Positions 47,669 through 60,420 of a stretch of DNA of 64,000 nt are shown here, piece by piece. Within the stretch, counting starts at the first letter, position 1. Each line of letters opens with the position of its first letter. Source of the DNA: Gnetum montanum (taxonomy: Eukaryota; Streptophyta; Gnetopsida; Gnetales; Gnetaceae); contig MNCI01015910.1 in assembly GCA_015680685.1 (NCBI GenBank), positions 793,509 to 857,508 on the forward strand, read 5' to 3'. The notes under the pieces are model-generated. The model had not been told where the DNA came from and did not search any database. It worked only from the letters and a program-made list of their open reading frames with translations. The translations under genes and the position numbers were made by a program.

Positions 47669-48839
47669 TGTTAAATCCCAAAATTGGTAGTTTTAAAATT
47701 TTAATTACATATTGTTAATTATTTAATTAGTGTTTAATTAATGTTTATTTTGGTTATTTTAATTTGCTTTATTTTATTGTATTTTAGTTTATTATAGTGA
47801 TGAGCATTAGTTTATTATTATTAGATTATTATTAGTTTATTAGTTTTTATGCACTAAAGGCTTAAACTAGAGCTGTACGTTTTGTTACTCGGTAGCCATG
47901 TGATGGTAGTTGAAGAATCCAATTCCTTGATCTATGTTGGTGTTATGTTTTTTGATTTTTGGTTTTGTTTTTACAATAGTAATAGGAATGCGCGTTGAGG
48001 ATTTATGGTGGTAGTGGAGCTACAACTTGGATGCTAGCATTGCAATGTGGATGTGCTGCTCCATTAATCATGTTCTTTGACCATGCAACTGTAGCTATTT
48101 TTTGCACATTACCTTGATGGAGATTGCCATTACTATGTGTTTCTTTGCCACGTGATCGGTGGATGTTATAGTGAATGTTACCTATGTGGGTGGTGGTGGT
48201 GGATGTTACAGTAAATGTTACCTATGTAGGTGGTGGTGGTGGATGTTCTAGTAGATGTTATTGCCATGGACATTATGCACAGGTGGTGGCCCCTCATGTG
48301 CCAGATTGGTCCTTATAAATATCATGGCTAGATGCAATAGAGGGGATGGAGAATAGAAAAAAGGATTGAAGAACTATAGAGAGAATACTATTGAGAGAAC
48401 CACACTAGATTAGAATTTTTGTCTATGCACAAAATTGTGAGGGATGAGTTTTGATGCTTTATGGCAATTAATAGCCAACAATGTTTTAAGATTGCGAAGT
48501 TGTTACATTATGGAGACAATAGAGTAGTCTTTATTATTTCTCATAAATTTTTTTAAATTCAATTTGGTTTAATTATTTGTATTCATCTTTAAACTTAATG
48601 TTAGAAGTTAAGGTGAATATTGTTGATTTTACTTATGGGTGATAGCTGTAAGTGTGGTTTTCTCAAATGAATTTAGATCTAATTGTTGGTTTTATGTCTT
48701 CATGATCTTTTGAATTTAAATCGTTCCTCCATAGGATATGACTCATAGGTTAATTATAGATGAGGTGACAATTTCTACAATGAAAGAAACAAAGATAAAG
48801 ATTAAAGGTATCCAACACCAAATTTTGCCTGGCTTGTCA
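47669..48839 (+). mobile_element. Solo LTR, 1171 bp, with exact TSD
   Basis: Begins TGTTAAATCCCAAAATTGG and ends GGCTTGTCA. CATTA flanks both sides (47664-47668 and 48840-48844). A plus-strand TATA box (CTTATAAATA) lies near 48311. No other copy is in the window, so the family is unknown. Confidence 0.7.
48158..48277. repeat. 40-bp tandem repeat, three copies, inside the solo LTR
   Basis: GGTGGATGTTATAGTGAATG-type units start at 48158, 48198 and 48238, ahead of the TATA box by about 150 bases. Confidence 0.65.
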
Positions 48840-48844
48840 CATTA

Positions 48845-51470
48845 CAATACCAATTATAGGTTGGAGAAAAGAAAAAGTTGAAACATAGAAAAATTAGAAT
48901 ATATAGGGAAAGAAACCTGATGGAATGTAGTAACAATTTTGCAAGATAAAATGAAGGGTCAAGGATGATTAACGAGGAGCTCCATTACCCCATTCTTTCT
49001 CTCTAATGCATGCACTTGATCCAAACCAAATAGAACCACCATAGATTAGAAAAATAACTAGATGTAATAGCAAGGGATTGAATAAGATCTATGTGTTAAT
49101 TTAGATCCAAGGAAATTTTCCATGTGTTGGTAGGATAACACAAAGTTATATAATATATTAGCAGAAAGAAGGAAAATCATAAACTCTAAGGAGCTAAGTA
49201 TCACATGGAGATTTTTGATATTGCCAAGAAAGTAGTTGGAAACACAGTTGTTTCACACAAAGCTTTTTCTTCCAAGATTTTTAAAATCTATTCAATTGGC
49301 CAATCCCTTTCTATTTAGGGATCTTATCCTATTTGTAGGCCATAAATTCCTCATAGCTCATGAAGAAAAGACCCATTGGGACCTTCAAAATCTCTTAAAG
49401 CATTCTAGAAAACACACATAAAAAAATTATTAAAGAACTTTACCTACTCAATTTTCTCAATCACATCCTTTGGATTTTTCTGACAGCTATTTTTAGTTTT
49501 TAAGAATTTGAGTAGATTTTGGCTAGAAACTGTAGTGCTAGGCTTATATTTAGAAAAAGTAGACGATTTCTAATATTTTTAAAGCATAGATGTAAGTTTT
49601 AGGTTTTATTTTCTTAGAAGGACTCAGATCCCTATGGTGTTACCTTAGTTTTGAGGGTTTTGATAATCTTGATAGATTCACAATTAGAAATTAACTACAT
49701 ATGTTGGCATATTGTAATTTACAAGTTGTAGATAGGAAACACATCATTGATCTAGGATATTTAGTAGCTTTGAAACCTGGTTGGGGGAAGAAAATGCGAT
49801 TTTATGTCACTCTTTTAATGCACTATGAACAACAATGCTAGGGTAAAGAAAATTAGAGCTTTTGAGATCATTTTAGTTAAATCTAGTTATTTTTTTGGGT
49901 TTATTAAGTAGAGATGAGCATGTACCAACATTTTCATGATAAAATTCACAATCATTCTTGTGAATTTTGAGGAAACGTGGATTTGGCGATATTTGAATGA
50001 AGAACATGACATGAGAAGAACATGACATGTAGTAATTGATGTAGCTTTATTTTTTGAGAAGCTAAGTGTTAGTAATGATGTTTTGATGTGAGGGGTGGTA
50101 TATTACATTAGAGCATTTTTCATGTAGAATGTAAAATTTTTATAGTTGGACTTCTATACATCATGTTAAAATTCTAAAGAAATTTCAACAGAGATGTCAA
50201 CGTGAAGCAAAAGGTGAAATTTTTTTGTGTAACATTACAATATAAGCTATAATTTTTATTTGAATATTTGATGTAAAATACTATGTTTTTGACACTTTGG
50301 AGGTTTTGACTTTGTTTGTGCATGTATTTGTGGAAGGATGTTACAACAACTTAGCTCCTAGTTATAGAGCCTATGTTCTTTCTTCTGTTTGATGAAAGAA
50401 GCATTTTAGAGAATAAGTAGAATAATCTAAAGTTCATCAAGAACAAAAATCTTCTTGATAATGTCTCATTAAGTATATAAAATTTATTGGCTTTTTTGGG
50501 AGCTATAGAGTTCCTAAAGTTCTCCATTAGCCACTTCCATATGGTGATTTAAATTAGCTTAGGAGAAGAAATTGTTTTGTGAGGTTGGAAGGAGTTCTTC
50601 TAGGATTTTTTGCAAAGCTTACAGAGATCATTTATAAGAATAGATTTGAATTGAGAAGCTATCCAAGGATGTCTTAGTTGACAAGAAACATTTGGATATG
50701 TTATGAAAAAGAAGGAAGTACTAGTAGTTCAATGTTGATGTCACATTACTTTTACAGACTTTGACTTCCAAAGCAATGTCCAATAATTTAGGATCATAAG
50801 TTTTTATTAAAAGCTAAGTTATAAGCTTTAAAAGTGAAAATAGATGTCAATTTAGCTTTATTTCATTAAAACTAAGTTTGACACGGTCATGCAAGTTTGT
50901 TGATTTTGACATATAGGGTCCTAATCATTTAGTATTTTTGTAAAATCTATTGCAAGATCTTTCCTAGCATAAAAACTATCAACCTTAGGTGATGTCACAT
51001 TTTTATGCATAGTATAAGGGGTTGAGGTACTAAAAATTTTAGAGTGAATATGATAACTGGGGATGGCTTCATCCTTTATGGGGTTAAACCGATGGAGAAA
51101 ATGCAAAGTGGCCAAAGGGATCTAGGATTATCCTAAAGCCTAAATGTAAGTGATAAGCATATACTTAGTTTCTAATAGTAAAAGGGTAGAAATATGGATT
51201 GTACTAATAGGTAAATATAATTTTTGTAGCTCAAATAAGTGTCACTAACACAAAATTTATTAATGTAACCAACCTATAGAATGAGTTTAAAGTTAGATAA
51301 ACTAATGAAGCACAAAGTACTTAAAAGTGGTTGTTTAAGGAGAATGTTTCAAATACTTTAATTAGTTTGATAGTGTAGGGATGTTGTGTACTTTAGGTTT
51401 AAAGCATCCCTACCATAGTGCAACAGAGTACATTAGATAAATAAAGAGCTACTCAGTAGAGAAAGATATT
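48845..51470. other. Unassigned AT-rich DNA
   Basis: Short ORFs at 49236-49421 (+) and 50921-51115 (-) have no recognisable domain. I see no repeat or LTR structure here. Confidence 0.35.
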
Positions 51471-51479
51471 GTTGTAGTT

Positions 51480-53560
51480 TGTATAGATTGGAAGCAAGTC
51501 ATCATCACTTGGGATATAGCTACACTGAGATGTTAGTTAGGCTTTTTGGAGCAAGGAATAAAGATTGATAGCTCAAAATTGGATTCAGTAGAGCTAACAA
51601 CTATGAAGGAATGGATGGTCTTAAAGAAGAGAGATGCCATCAACATTCATAAGGGAATCAATGAAGACTTGAAGAAGTTATTTTCCTTATTTTTTGAAAG
51701 GATATTTTGTAATCAGATTAATTAGAAATGGAAGTTAGTCCCTAGGTAGTTGTATGGGCTATATGGGGCTATGTTCCAAGGAAAGGTAGTAGATTGAACA
51801 CTAGTAATTTTTTGGGAGGTAGTTGAAAAGATGGAAAAGCTATCCAAAGAGGATAAGAAGGTGAAGAAGAAGACATGGAATAAAAGGATCAAATTTAGCT
51901 TTTATTATGATTTAATAAAGGTGGTGGTGACTTTATTTACCAAGGGTAGGAAGAAGTAATTAGACATTTCTTCATAGGTAGAGTTTAGGCCCCCATTGTG
52001 CCACTACTTGGAGAGTTTGATGTCTATGTACAACATTGGTGGTGGGGGTCCTTTGATGTTGATGTCAAAGACTATGGAAGAGGTGTCCTTTTTAATGTTT
52101 AAAAACATTAAAGGGTCGAAGAAAAAAATAATTGATGATGCAAAAATAGGGAAGGAGAAAGTTTTGAAAAGTATCTTTAGAATTGTTGAAAAGGGGAGGT
52201 CTTTTAGAAAGAGGAGACCTTTTTCATAGGAGAAAGATATCTCTTTAGAGACTCTCGGAATAAAGATCTCATAAGAAAATCTATAGGAGAAAATAAGTAA
52301 GTATTTTTTGTTTTGAATTATTGATCTTGCATGTTTTTACTTAAGTCTAAATAACATGATGTAGTTTTACTCTTGACACTGATGAAGTATGACATGTTGA
52401 TGCTTTGCTTTTTCTTTTTAGAAGTTGCTCAGGAAAAGAGAGATTTAGAACATGATGTAAAAAAGCTATGCTCCAACCTTTCTTCTATTCCTAAAGGCTA
52501 GAAGGAAGTATAAGCAAAGAGGAATAATATTTTCTAAATGTCTTTCTTTCATTAGAGGAGAACAAGGAAGGAGATAAAAAGAGTTTAATTTCTTTTTTTA
52601 AATTCCTTAATTTAAACCTCAATAAAATAGGTTAGGAAGAGTAAGAGACCTAGGATAGTAAAAGGGACAAGCTTCCAAAAATGAATATCTCTCCTTCACC
52701 TCTTGCTAATGTCACTCTTTTAATAAGGAAACTAGTTTTGAGTGATTCAAAGGTTTGAAAATGGATAAAGGAAGTGACAAGCTCCAAACTCTTCACATCA
52801 TATGGTAAGTGCATTTTTAAGTTGCACAAAAGAGTGTATGTAGTTTTTCAAATGTCAAAAATGACTTAACCTACTTTTCTTTTCTAGAAATGAAAAAAAA
52901 ATGGACTTGTATCAAGGATAAGCAATTGATGTTGAAGGATTTGGTTGAAGACATGGAAATAAAGTTAAACTTGATCTCTCCAATAGAAGGTAAATAAATT
53001 GAACATTATTATCGTGAGAATAATGCTTATGTTTTTAGTAGAAAATTTGACATTCTTTGTTTATTGTGTAGAAATAAAAGTTAAATTGAATAAGGATAGT
53101 GTAGCATTCCATGGTTTAGCAATAAATGTTGATGTGGTGGTAGAAAGGATAGTTGTAGAAAAAATAAACACAACACTTAATTATTCTATGGATATAATTG
53201 AGCAGGTGAACACAAATGTCATACTTCTAAATTCACTAGAGTAAGTGTTGAAAAAAGAAGAGGAGCACAAGAGATAAATAAAGATGTTGTTTGACCAAGT
53301 GAAGCTGTTGGAAGCTAAACTAAAGGGTAGAAACATGGTTAGACATGATCCTCCTTTTGATGTGTATTAGAGAGCAAATAAGAAAGCCATGAAATTTTAG
53401 AGAGATCTAATGGAGTGAAAAAGATTAGCACTAGCCATGACACAATATGTGACTAGCATGAGAACTTATATGATAGCATGGAAGAGTTGAGATGGAAAGC
53501 ACCAAATCAATAAGTAGTCATCTAAGAGGGAATACCACAAGCTTCTAAAATAGAATATGT
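51480..53560 (+). pseudogene. Decayed intron-bearing ORF of unknown function
   Basis: Long coding-like text with few stops from about 51590: KKRDAINIHKGINEDLKKLF, then ALVIFWEVVEKMEKLSKEDKK-like text (here LVIFWEVVEKMEKL), WNKRIKFSFYYDLIKVVV, and the open piece 51996-52229 with CHYLESLMSMYNIGG. Three clean short introns follow: GTAAGT...TTTTTAG at 52297-52421, GTAAGT...TTCTAG at 52805-52887 and GTAAAT...GTGTAG at 52990-53071. The exons between (for example 52888-52989) remain open and join in frame to 53072-53244 (coiled-coil-like). It continues past E5 at 58735. No family recognised. Confidence 0.45.
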
Positions 53561-53664
53561 GCTTATTTGTAGAGAAGTAAATAAGAATTTTGTTTATTAA
53601 ATAGTTCAAATTTGAAGAATTATTTAAAATTTTTTCCAATAGTGTGTGATTACCACATCAAAAG

Positions 53665-54240
53665 TGTGACATCTTGTTCCTAGATGTCATAGCAAATGTA
53701 AAATATATGTTATATTAGACATTATGCGTAAGAAGACAATATACCAAACATCAAATATATGTAACATTTGACATTATGCATAAAGGAAATAATAGGAAAA
53801 GTGCAAAAAGAGAAAGAATAGAATGCTTTATTAATAAGGATGGAGTCTTTGGATCATCCTATGAGAGTGTTTTTTGGGGTTTTCTTCCTTCAACATCTAT
53901 TCCTTAGAGGTAATCTAGCATTGCCATCACAGTTAGGCCTATTTCTGACTAGTAAGAATGGCTAGTCCACTTCTTGTCTCACTTCATTTGGCTCTTGTGA
54001 CTTACCTATACTAGCTTCACCACTCTATGCTAGCACAACCTCTAAGCTTGAGTATAAATGCCTTAAGTTAAACCCCCAAAGGTTACCTCAAGAGACATGT
54101 CTATTATTACAATGCATCACCCTTTCAAGTATTAATTAAAACTATCCTTTTAGGTCTTATTATGATAGCAATAATCACTTGTTATGAAGAGACACCATTT
54201 TCGTTAAGTAGCATCATCATTTGGGAATGGGAACATGATA
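53665..54240 (-). repeat. E5 3' LTR
   Basis: Plus strand TGTGACATC to GAACATGATA; the terminal CA has become TA. Pairs with 58157-58729. Confidence 0.75.
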
Positions 54241-54689
54241 ATATACCCTCATAGGTTTTGTTCATCCTGGAACAAGTCCATGTTCATTATCTTTTTCCAA
54301 CTCCAATGCTTTTGTTATGATCTTGTGTTCCAATAATTTGATTTCTCCTTTGAAGTTGTTTATTGATTTTTCTATAAACAAGATATATGTGAGAAAAATA
54401 TATGGAAAATTAAATATTACTTTCTTAATACTTACCTCATTTCCTAAGATAATGACAAGAGGTGAATTAAAGATCTACCAACCACTAATCACTTATCCTA
54501 ACCAGGGTCATACAAAGTGCAACTTGGATTTGGTTATCCATGTGAAGGTAGGACAAATCCTTTATTACCAACTTCCATTACCTTAGATATTTTTACTTTT
54601 ATAATTAAAATATAAATTAAACAATGAAAAATAAAAATATTTATCAATAAAAGTAAGAGTGAGATATTTCCTGATCTTGATCAACCTTA

Positions 54690-55045
54690 TGAATTGATGA
54701 GAGTAATTTTAATTCTACCATAAGTCGTATATGATCAAATGGTCTTGTACAGGATGGCAAGGCTTAATCTTGACTCTTCTCAACTTCTTCTTTACAAATT
54801 AACTTTAGTAACTTAATAACTTGGAAGAATTGGACATTGTACCAAATATAATCCAAGGTCTCAATGAAGAATGTTGTTGACCCATCCTCATTAGTCATAC
54901 CAAAGTAATTGATAAACTGTGGTTCTTGATGAGCACTATCCATCAACATCATCTTTCCTTGAATTCTAGAATTTGATTTATCTCTTAAAGATTCAAAATA
55001 AGTAGAATATGGACTAGCCAATGGAATTGTATGTTGAATTTATAG
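54690..55045 (-). pseudogene. C-terminal fragment of a CCR4/Angel-like nuclease (EEP family)
   Basis: The 85-residue frame (55021-54764) reads SPYSTYFESLRDKSNSRIQG, then LMDSAHQEPQFINYF and ETLDYIWYN. After one stop the same frame gives ALPSCTRPFDHIRLMVELKL. This order (SAH/SAY, EP-x-FTNY, GTLDYI-[WF]-Y, LPS-x(2-3)-P-[ST]-DH) is the end of the endonuclease/exonuclease/phosphatase domain of CCR4-type deadenylases and the related 2'-phosphodiesterases. The catalytic DH is kept; the Ser before it is Phe, and GTLDYI is ETLDYI. Only about the last 110 residues are present, which suggests capture of one or two exons. It lies in sense with E5. The exact parent gene cannot be told from this. Confidence 0.65.
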
Positions 55046-56560
55046 AAACATCTTCTTCAAATTAGGTTTGTCTTGAAAGGATTCCTTTATACATCCATAT
55101 TTTAAGAATTAATAAACACTATTTTTAACAATTGACATTGGATCAATATAACTTAGGAATTGATAAACACTATTTTAAGAATTGATAAACACATTAAGAA
55201 TTGAAGTTTCCATAAAGAACAATTGGCATTGGATCAATATAACTTAGGAATAACTTATACTTCAAACTTTCTTCTATTTGTTTAATCAAGTATGCTCATT
55301 GACATAGTCTAACATCTAAACATGTTGGTTTGAAAATTAAATGTGTGTTGACTATGCATACACATCTCCTTGATGGATGGACTTTTAGAACAATTGCCAA
55401 GGCTATGTGATTTTTTTGAAATTTTAATTGTTCTTTTAACTCTACTAAAATGCATGCATATCAATATTCATGCCAATCTAAAGCCCATGATAAACATAGC
55501 GGATGTTGTTTCTTACTCACTAAGGATCTTACAAGCATGTTGTATCTTGCAACTTTCATTCTAATTCTTGGATTCTCTTCTAGATCATTTTTCTTCATGG
55601 GTATCATATACCTTGTGGAAGTAAGATTATGAATCTTCATGTTGTTTTGTCATTTGTGTTGATTGCAAGATGGATTGATATACATCTTCTTGAACATTTC
55701 TGTTCATCAACTAATTCTTCAACTAATCATCAACCAAACTAATATTGATACATCAATTGATTCTCCAAATAATCATCAACTGAATTGATACTGATACATC
55801 AATTGATTAATTGATTTACTACATTCTCTAATTTTAGCAATATATAACTACATCATCTAATTTTAGTGATATATAATTACATCATCTAATTCTTAATAGC
55901 CTTTCTACCCTTAAATATACTGACTTTGGTAGTGTAACTAATGACATACCATAGTGATCTTAAGGCTATCTGCAAAGATTATTTTCCCAATAAGGTATGA
56001 TTAGTTATCCTTATGTTGTTAATTTTTAAGGCATAGTTTAATGATATCATTGAATTATTGGGTACTTGGATGATAAATCTAACCTTACCATTGAGTTCAG
56101 AAGGGTGAAAAGTGTTGGAGAGGACTATTCATATGTTGAAAATGGACATGGTATGCTTGAATTATGCTAAAATTAAACTTTTTAGGGTTTTAATGTAATA
56201 TATCAAGCAAAGGATGAAAACTAATTTTTGGATTTATAAGGGGCTAATCTAACTTCATCACTATGTTTGGAAGGTTAAAATTTATAGGAAATGACTCTTC
56301 ATTTGCTGAAAAGGCTTTTGGAATCAAATGTTATGGCTTTTGAGGTCAAGGACCTTTGGTGCAAAAAATAAGACTTCCTGAGAGGTCACCCATCCCAATT
56401 CTCCTCTAGGTTGAGTGTGCTTAATTACAAAATTTTTATTCTTGTTATTACTAGGAAGCCTAATTCCATTTTAAAAATTATTTTTGTGCATTTTTCACTT
56501 AAATTAGCACATTGATGATAGGAATTTTACATTTTCCATTAGTTGATGGAAAATTTCAAA
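55046..56560. other. AT-rich interior of E5, nothing coding recognised
   Basis: Short direct repeats occur: AAGAATTGATAAACAC-like at 55100-55200 and CAATTGATTCTCCAAATAAT-like words at 55690-55830. No further exons of the nuclease were found by eye. Confidence 0.4.
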
Positions 56561-56824
56561 TTTCCCATTGATTAATGAAAAAGTTCTTTTGTCACTAGAG
56601 GTAGAGGTAGCTACTAGATACAAATGGTGATGAGGTAGGGAAATGCACTAAGGTAGTGATAGGTGAGGCATCAAATGTGCATGAAGGTAGCGACAACCAA
56701 CGTGGACACACATGAAGCAATAGGTGAGGTAGGGAATGTGCACGAAGCAAGACATCAATGGTGGTGCACATTGGTGATGACTACGTTGGGTGGCCAATCC
56801 TAGTTGCATAGCCTAGGCCTATGT

Positions 56825-56955
56825 GGCCCCTTTATAGAACTCATGCAACCCTTTGTAGGGCTCATGCAACCGTTTATAGGGCTTGTGTGGCCCTTCCAAG
56901 GGCTTGTGTAGCTTCTCTAGGGTGTGTGCAACCCTCCTTAAGGCTTGCATGGCCT
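56825..56955. repeat. 21-bp minisatellite, about six units, in E5
   Basis: Units such as GCAACCCTTTGTAGGGCTCAT and GCAACCGTTTATAGGGCTTGT, each containing a small inverted repeat (CCCT...AGGG). Confidence 0.65.
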
Positions 56956-58142
56956 AAAATGGCTAGTGTTGGGTGAACACCATGATGTCTATGGAGTGTC
57001 ATTGGTGCCTATGGAGCTCAAAGGGTGCTTGTGATTTATAGCATTGATAGTGTTTGCGAAGCGTCAGAAGATTGCCAAGGGCATGACATAGGGTGGACAT
57101 GGTAGAACACATGAGAGGGTAGTGTAGAGTAGTAGAAAATGGTATGGGAGGACATGTAGAGTTGCAGATGATGTAGGTGGCTGCGAAGTGGTAGCTACAG
57201 TAAGGGTTTTGGACCATTGGATGGTTGGGTGCATCGTGGCCACCCTTGTTGTTAGCCCTTAGGATTAGCTGTGGCACTATGTGGCAAGACCTTGTAGTCC
57301 TTCCACACAATGGTGTGGTAGGCCTAGTTGCTATTAGCCACTAGCTAGCCATGACACTACTAACTAGGCCTATGAGTCCTACCACGGCTGGTAGTAGGGC
57401 CGATCATGACCCATCCAAAGGGTTTGCTTGTTAAAAAAAAAAAAAATTATTGGGGCTTGGGGTTGAACATATGACCTTTTGATTCCCCCATTTTTTAATA
57501 AAAAAAAATTAAATTAAAAATTTTAAAAAACACTTTTTTAAATTTTAAGTTGCACGTAACTTGAGAAGCACCATATCCCCCAAATTGTAAGTTAGAGTTC
57601 GACAAAATTGGTATCGTTGGAATCATTTTGAAGAGTACTATGCATTAGACATAGTCTTAGGGTTCAAAAATGAATTTGAATCTTTAATATTTTTAAAATA
57701 TTCAAATTAGCTTATTCTATCAAATTGACATTACTAAGTGATATATGGAAGACATGATGAGTTATAAATGACACTAAGTCTCGTAGGATAATGCATTTCA
57801 CAAGATCAATTTCAGGTCATGGTTACTAAATTTCTAAGAGAGACTTAAAAAAAACCTTAATCATCTAATATTGATAGCATTAAGATGGGTAAGAGTTACT
57901 TGAACCGGTGTATACTTGTCTTACCAACATCTCTTGCCATTGATGAATTTTGATGAGGTGTAGTTAGATCTTCATCGGTCAATGATATCCATGAAAGAAT
58001 TTTGTTGGTTGGTGGAATATCTCAGACATATGGTACATCTAGTGATGATCAATGATTTTCCCTGTGTCATGGCTTCATGGTTCATCATTAGGTTCATGTT
58101 GTAGTTAGTCCATGGTTTTGAATGATCCTTGGATCATGGTTT

Positions 58143-58154
58143 GCTTTGATACCA
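58143..58154 (-). other. E5 primer-binding site (initiator Met tRNA type)
   Basis: Minus strand TGGTATCAAAGC, two bases after the 5' LTR; one change from the common TGGTATCAGAGC. Confidence 0.75.
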
Positions 58155-58156
58155 AT

Positions 58157-58729
58157 TGTGACATCCCATTCCCATATGTCTTAGAAAACATGAAATATAC
58201 ATTATATTAAACATTATGTGTAAGAAGAAAATATACCAAATGTCAAATATATGTAACATTCGACATTATGCATAAAGGAAATAATAGGGAAAGTGTAGAA
58301 AGAGAAAGAATAGAATGCTTTATCGATAAGGAATGGACTCTCCAGATCATGCTCTGAGAGTGTTCTTTGGGATTTTCTTCCTTTGAAATCAATCTCTTAA
58401 AGGAAACCTAGCACTACCATCATGGTTAGGCCTATTACAAACCAAAAGGGATGGCCATTCCACTTCCTATCCTACTTCATCTGGCTCCTGTGACTTGCTT
58501 GTACTAGGTCCACCACTCCATGCTGGCACGACCATTAAGCCTAGGTATAAATGCCTTAGGTCAAACCCCCAAAGGTTAACTCAAGAGACATGTTCATTAT
58601 TACAATGCATCCTTTCAGGTCTTAATTACAACTACCTTTTGGATCTTGTTATGATAACACTAATCACTTGTTATGAAGAGACACCATCTTCGTTAAGCTG
58701 TATCATCATTTGGGAATGGGGACATGACA
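58157..58729 (-). repeat. E5 5' LTR
   Basis: Plus strand TGTGACATCCC to GGGGACATGACA. Same family as the solo LTR at 13271-13843. Confidence 0.78.
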
Positions 58730-58734
58730 AGAAG

Positions 58735-59130
58735 AATAACAAACAGATTCTTAGGAAGAGCCTATAGAAGAAGGGGAAGATGGTGATATTTCTCTAGAAG
58801 TGTTAAAGGCCTATTAAGAAGAATGATTTAGCATTCCATCAAGGATCCCAAGCTCAGCATTAGACACATTGGATACAGTTAACTTGATCTTGGAAAAGAT
58901 AAAAGAGAAAATTTTATAGATGTATAGAGAAACACAAGATCAGTCTCAGGATTTGGGGAGTTAGTTTATTTTATCTTATGAAATGATAAAATATAATTAA
59001 CTGCCTTGTCTTGTCTTGGTTTTGTATGTAGATCCTAGGGAGAGTAGCTAAGAATTGACAACTGATCCAACTCCTATGAAAATTGACAAATAGAAGGAGA
59101 AGGAAGCTATTGGAGATGATAAATAAGTTG
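58735..59130 (+). pseudogene. Probable continuation of the intron-bearing ORF interrupted by E5
   Basis: Charged, coding-like text (LDTVNLILEKIKEKIL near 58880, then PTPMKIDK at 59070) with stops, and a probable intron ending TTTTGTATGTAG at 59031. Linked to 51480-53560 by being directly across the E5 TSD; similarity of sequence cannot be shown. Confidence 0.3.
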
Positions 59131-59194
59131 GTTGAAGATATGCCATTTCAACCTTAATTTTATGCATTACTTGTGTTTGATGCAAAGAGACATT

Positions 59195-59760
59195 CTTTGT
59201 AAAGCATCGAGTGTAAATGACATTTTAGAAATAACATGCGATGTCAAATGTTATGATGTGTGCTAATTGTAAAAGTTTTTGGAAGGATAATAAAAGTCTA
59301 GCATTTTCAATTAATTAATCATTTTGTGTCATGATGGTAATGAAAAAATGCTTATTAGTTAAAATTACATACTAATAATAAGTGCTAAATAGCAAAAAGA
59401 AAATGATAAAGGTTTAATGTGAAATTTCAATGTCACCTAACACATACTAGTAGATGTCTACTAATTAGAAGAAATAACAAAAAATATCAAGTGCTTGACA
59501 TAGAGAGTAAGTATAAACGACGTACAACATCAAATGTTATGATGTGCAGTAATTATGAATTTTGGAAGATAATATTATGATTTTTAATTGACCATCATTA
59601 TGTATCATGATGATTATGAAAATGATGTGATATATCGATGTTGTGTAACTATTCACTATGTCATTGCCTAATAATAGTAAATCATAAGAATGAAAGGACA
59701 AAAAGATATCTAATAGGTATTTGTAAATGTCTAGCACCTACAAAAAGCAACAAAAAAAAA
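59195..59760. repeat. Tandem duplication of about 285 bp
   Basis: CAAATGTTATGATGTG appears near 59245 and 59530, followed in both by a GGA(A)GATAATA stretch and later by an ATCAT...TGTATCATGATG-like stretch. The copies are quite diverged. Confidence 0.5.
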
Positions 59761-59849
59761 ATAGATGAGATGTCTTAAAGCTCACACAACTAATGGTATT
59801 TTGTTAGCAATGAACTTTTGAGTAGTTTTGTAAGAAGAATAAGTGAAAG

Positions 59850-60420
59850 ATTTTTCCTTAGGAGTAGATATGTCAAGTTTTCTAAAGCCTAAGCTAATGA
59901 ATCTAATTTTAGAGATAGACTCATCATTTGGGTCTATAAAGTCTTTTGTATTAGTATAATTCTTAAAAGAAAAATAACTATAGATTTACCTATAGGTTTA
60001 ATTTTAATATCAGCTAGTTCAACAGTAAGTTGGTAAGGTCAAGTTTCATGATCTAATCAAGAGACACTTGGAATTTGTATATTAGTTGAGATGATTATCT
60101 TATGGTTTTGGAAGAAAAAGTGAATATTTTGATGTATAGGGAATGATATTGCATGGTGTTGAGCTAGCCAAGGATGTCCTAATATTTTGTTCACACTAGG
60201 ACATTCACATATGATTATAAAAAAGACTTTAGACTATACAGAATTGCCTACTATGAAGAGAAACCTAATGGAACCTATAACTTCTACTCATGTAGCATTA
60301 AAGAAAATAAGATTAATACAAGTTTCATTGAAGGTTACTTGATCATAGAGACTGAGATGCTTGATAATAGCCCATGTGATCATGTTAAATCTAACACTAT
60401 CATCAACATGTATAAGTGGA
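59850..60420 (-). pseudogene. Protease relic of a Tat-type element
   Basis: Aligns with the E2 protease: HVDDSVRFNMI (active-site region), AIIKHLSL, VEVIGSIRFLF, KILGHPWLAQHHAI, FPIHQNIHFF. Stops are few, but the active-site Gly/Ser is Asp-Ser in DDS. Upstream (60430-61190) is Pro/Leu/His-rich text like a gag-protease linker. The E4 LTR interrupts it at 61199, so E4 is younger than this copy. Confidence 0.6.

Larger units (their letters stand above)
53665..58729 (-). mobile_element. E5: non-autonomous LTR element carrying a host gene fragment
   Basis: LTRs of 573 bp (5', 58157-58729) and 576 bp (3', 53665-54240). The flanks AAAAG (53660-53664) and AGAAG (58730-58734) form a TSD with one mismatch. 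The primer site (58143-58154) sets the minus orientation. A minus-strand purine tract (ATGAGGGTATAT) abuts the 3' LTR. The 3.9-kb interior shows no gag, protease, RT or integrase that I can recognise. Instead it has a nuclease gene fragment (54690-55045), AT-rich DNA with short repeats, and a GC-richer repetitive part (56560-57420). Confidence 0.72.
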
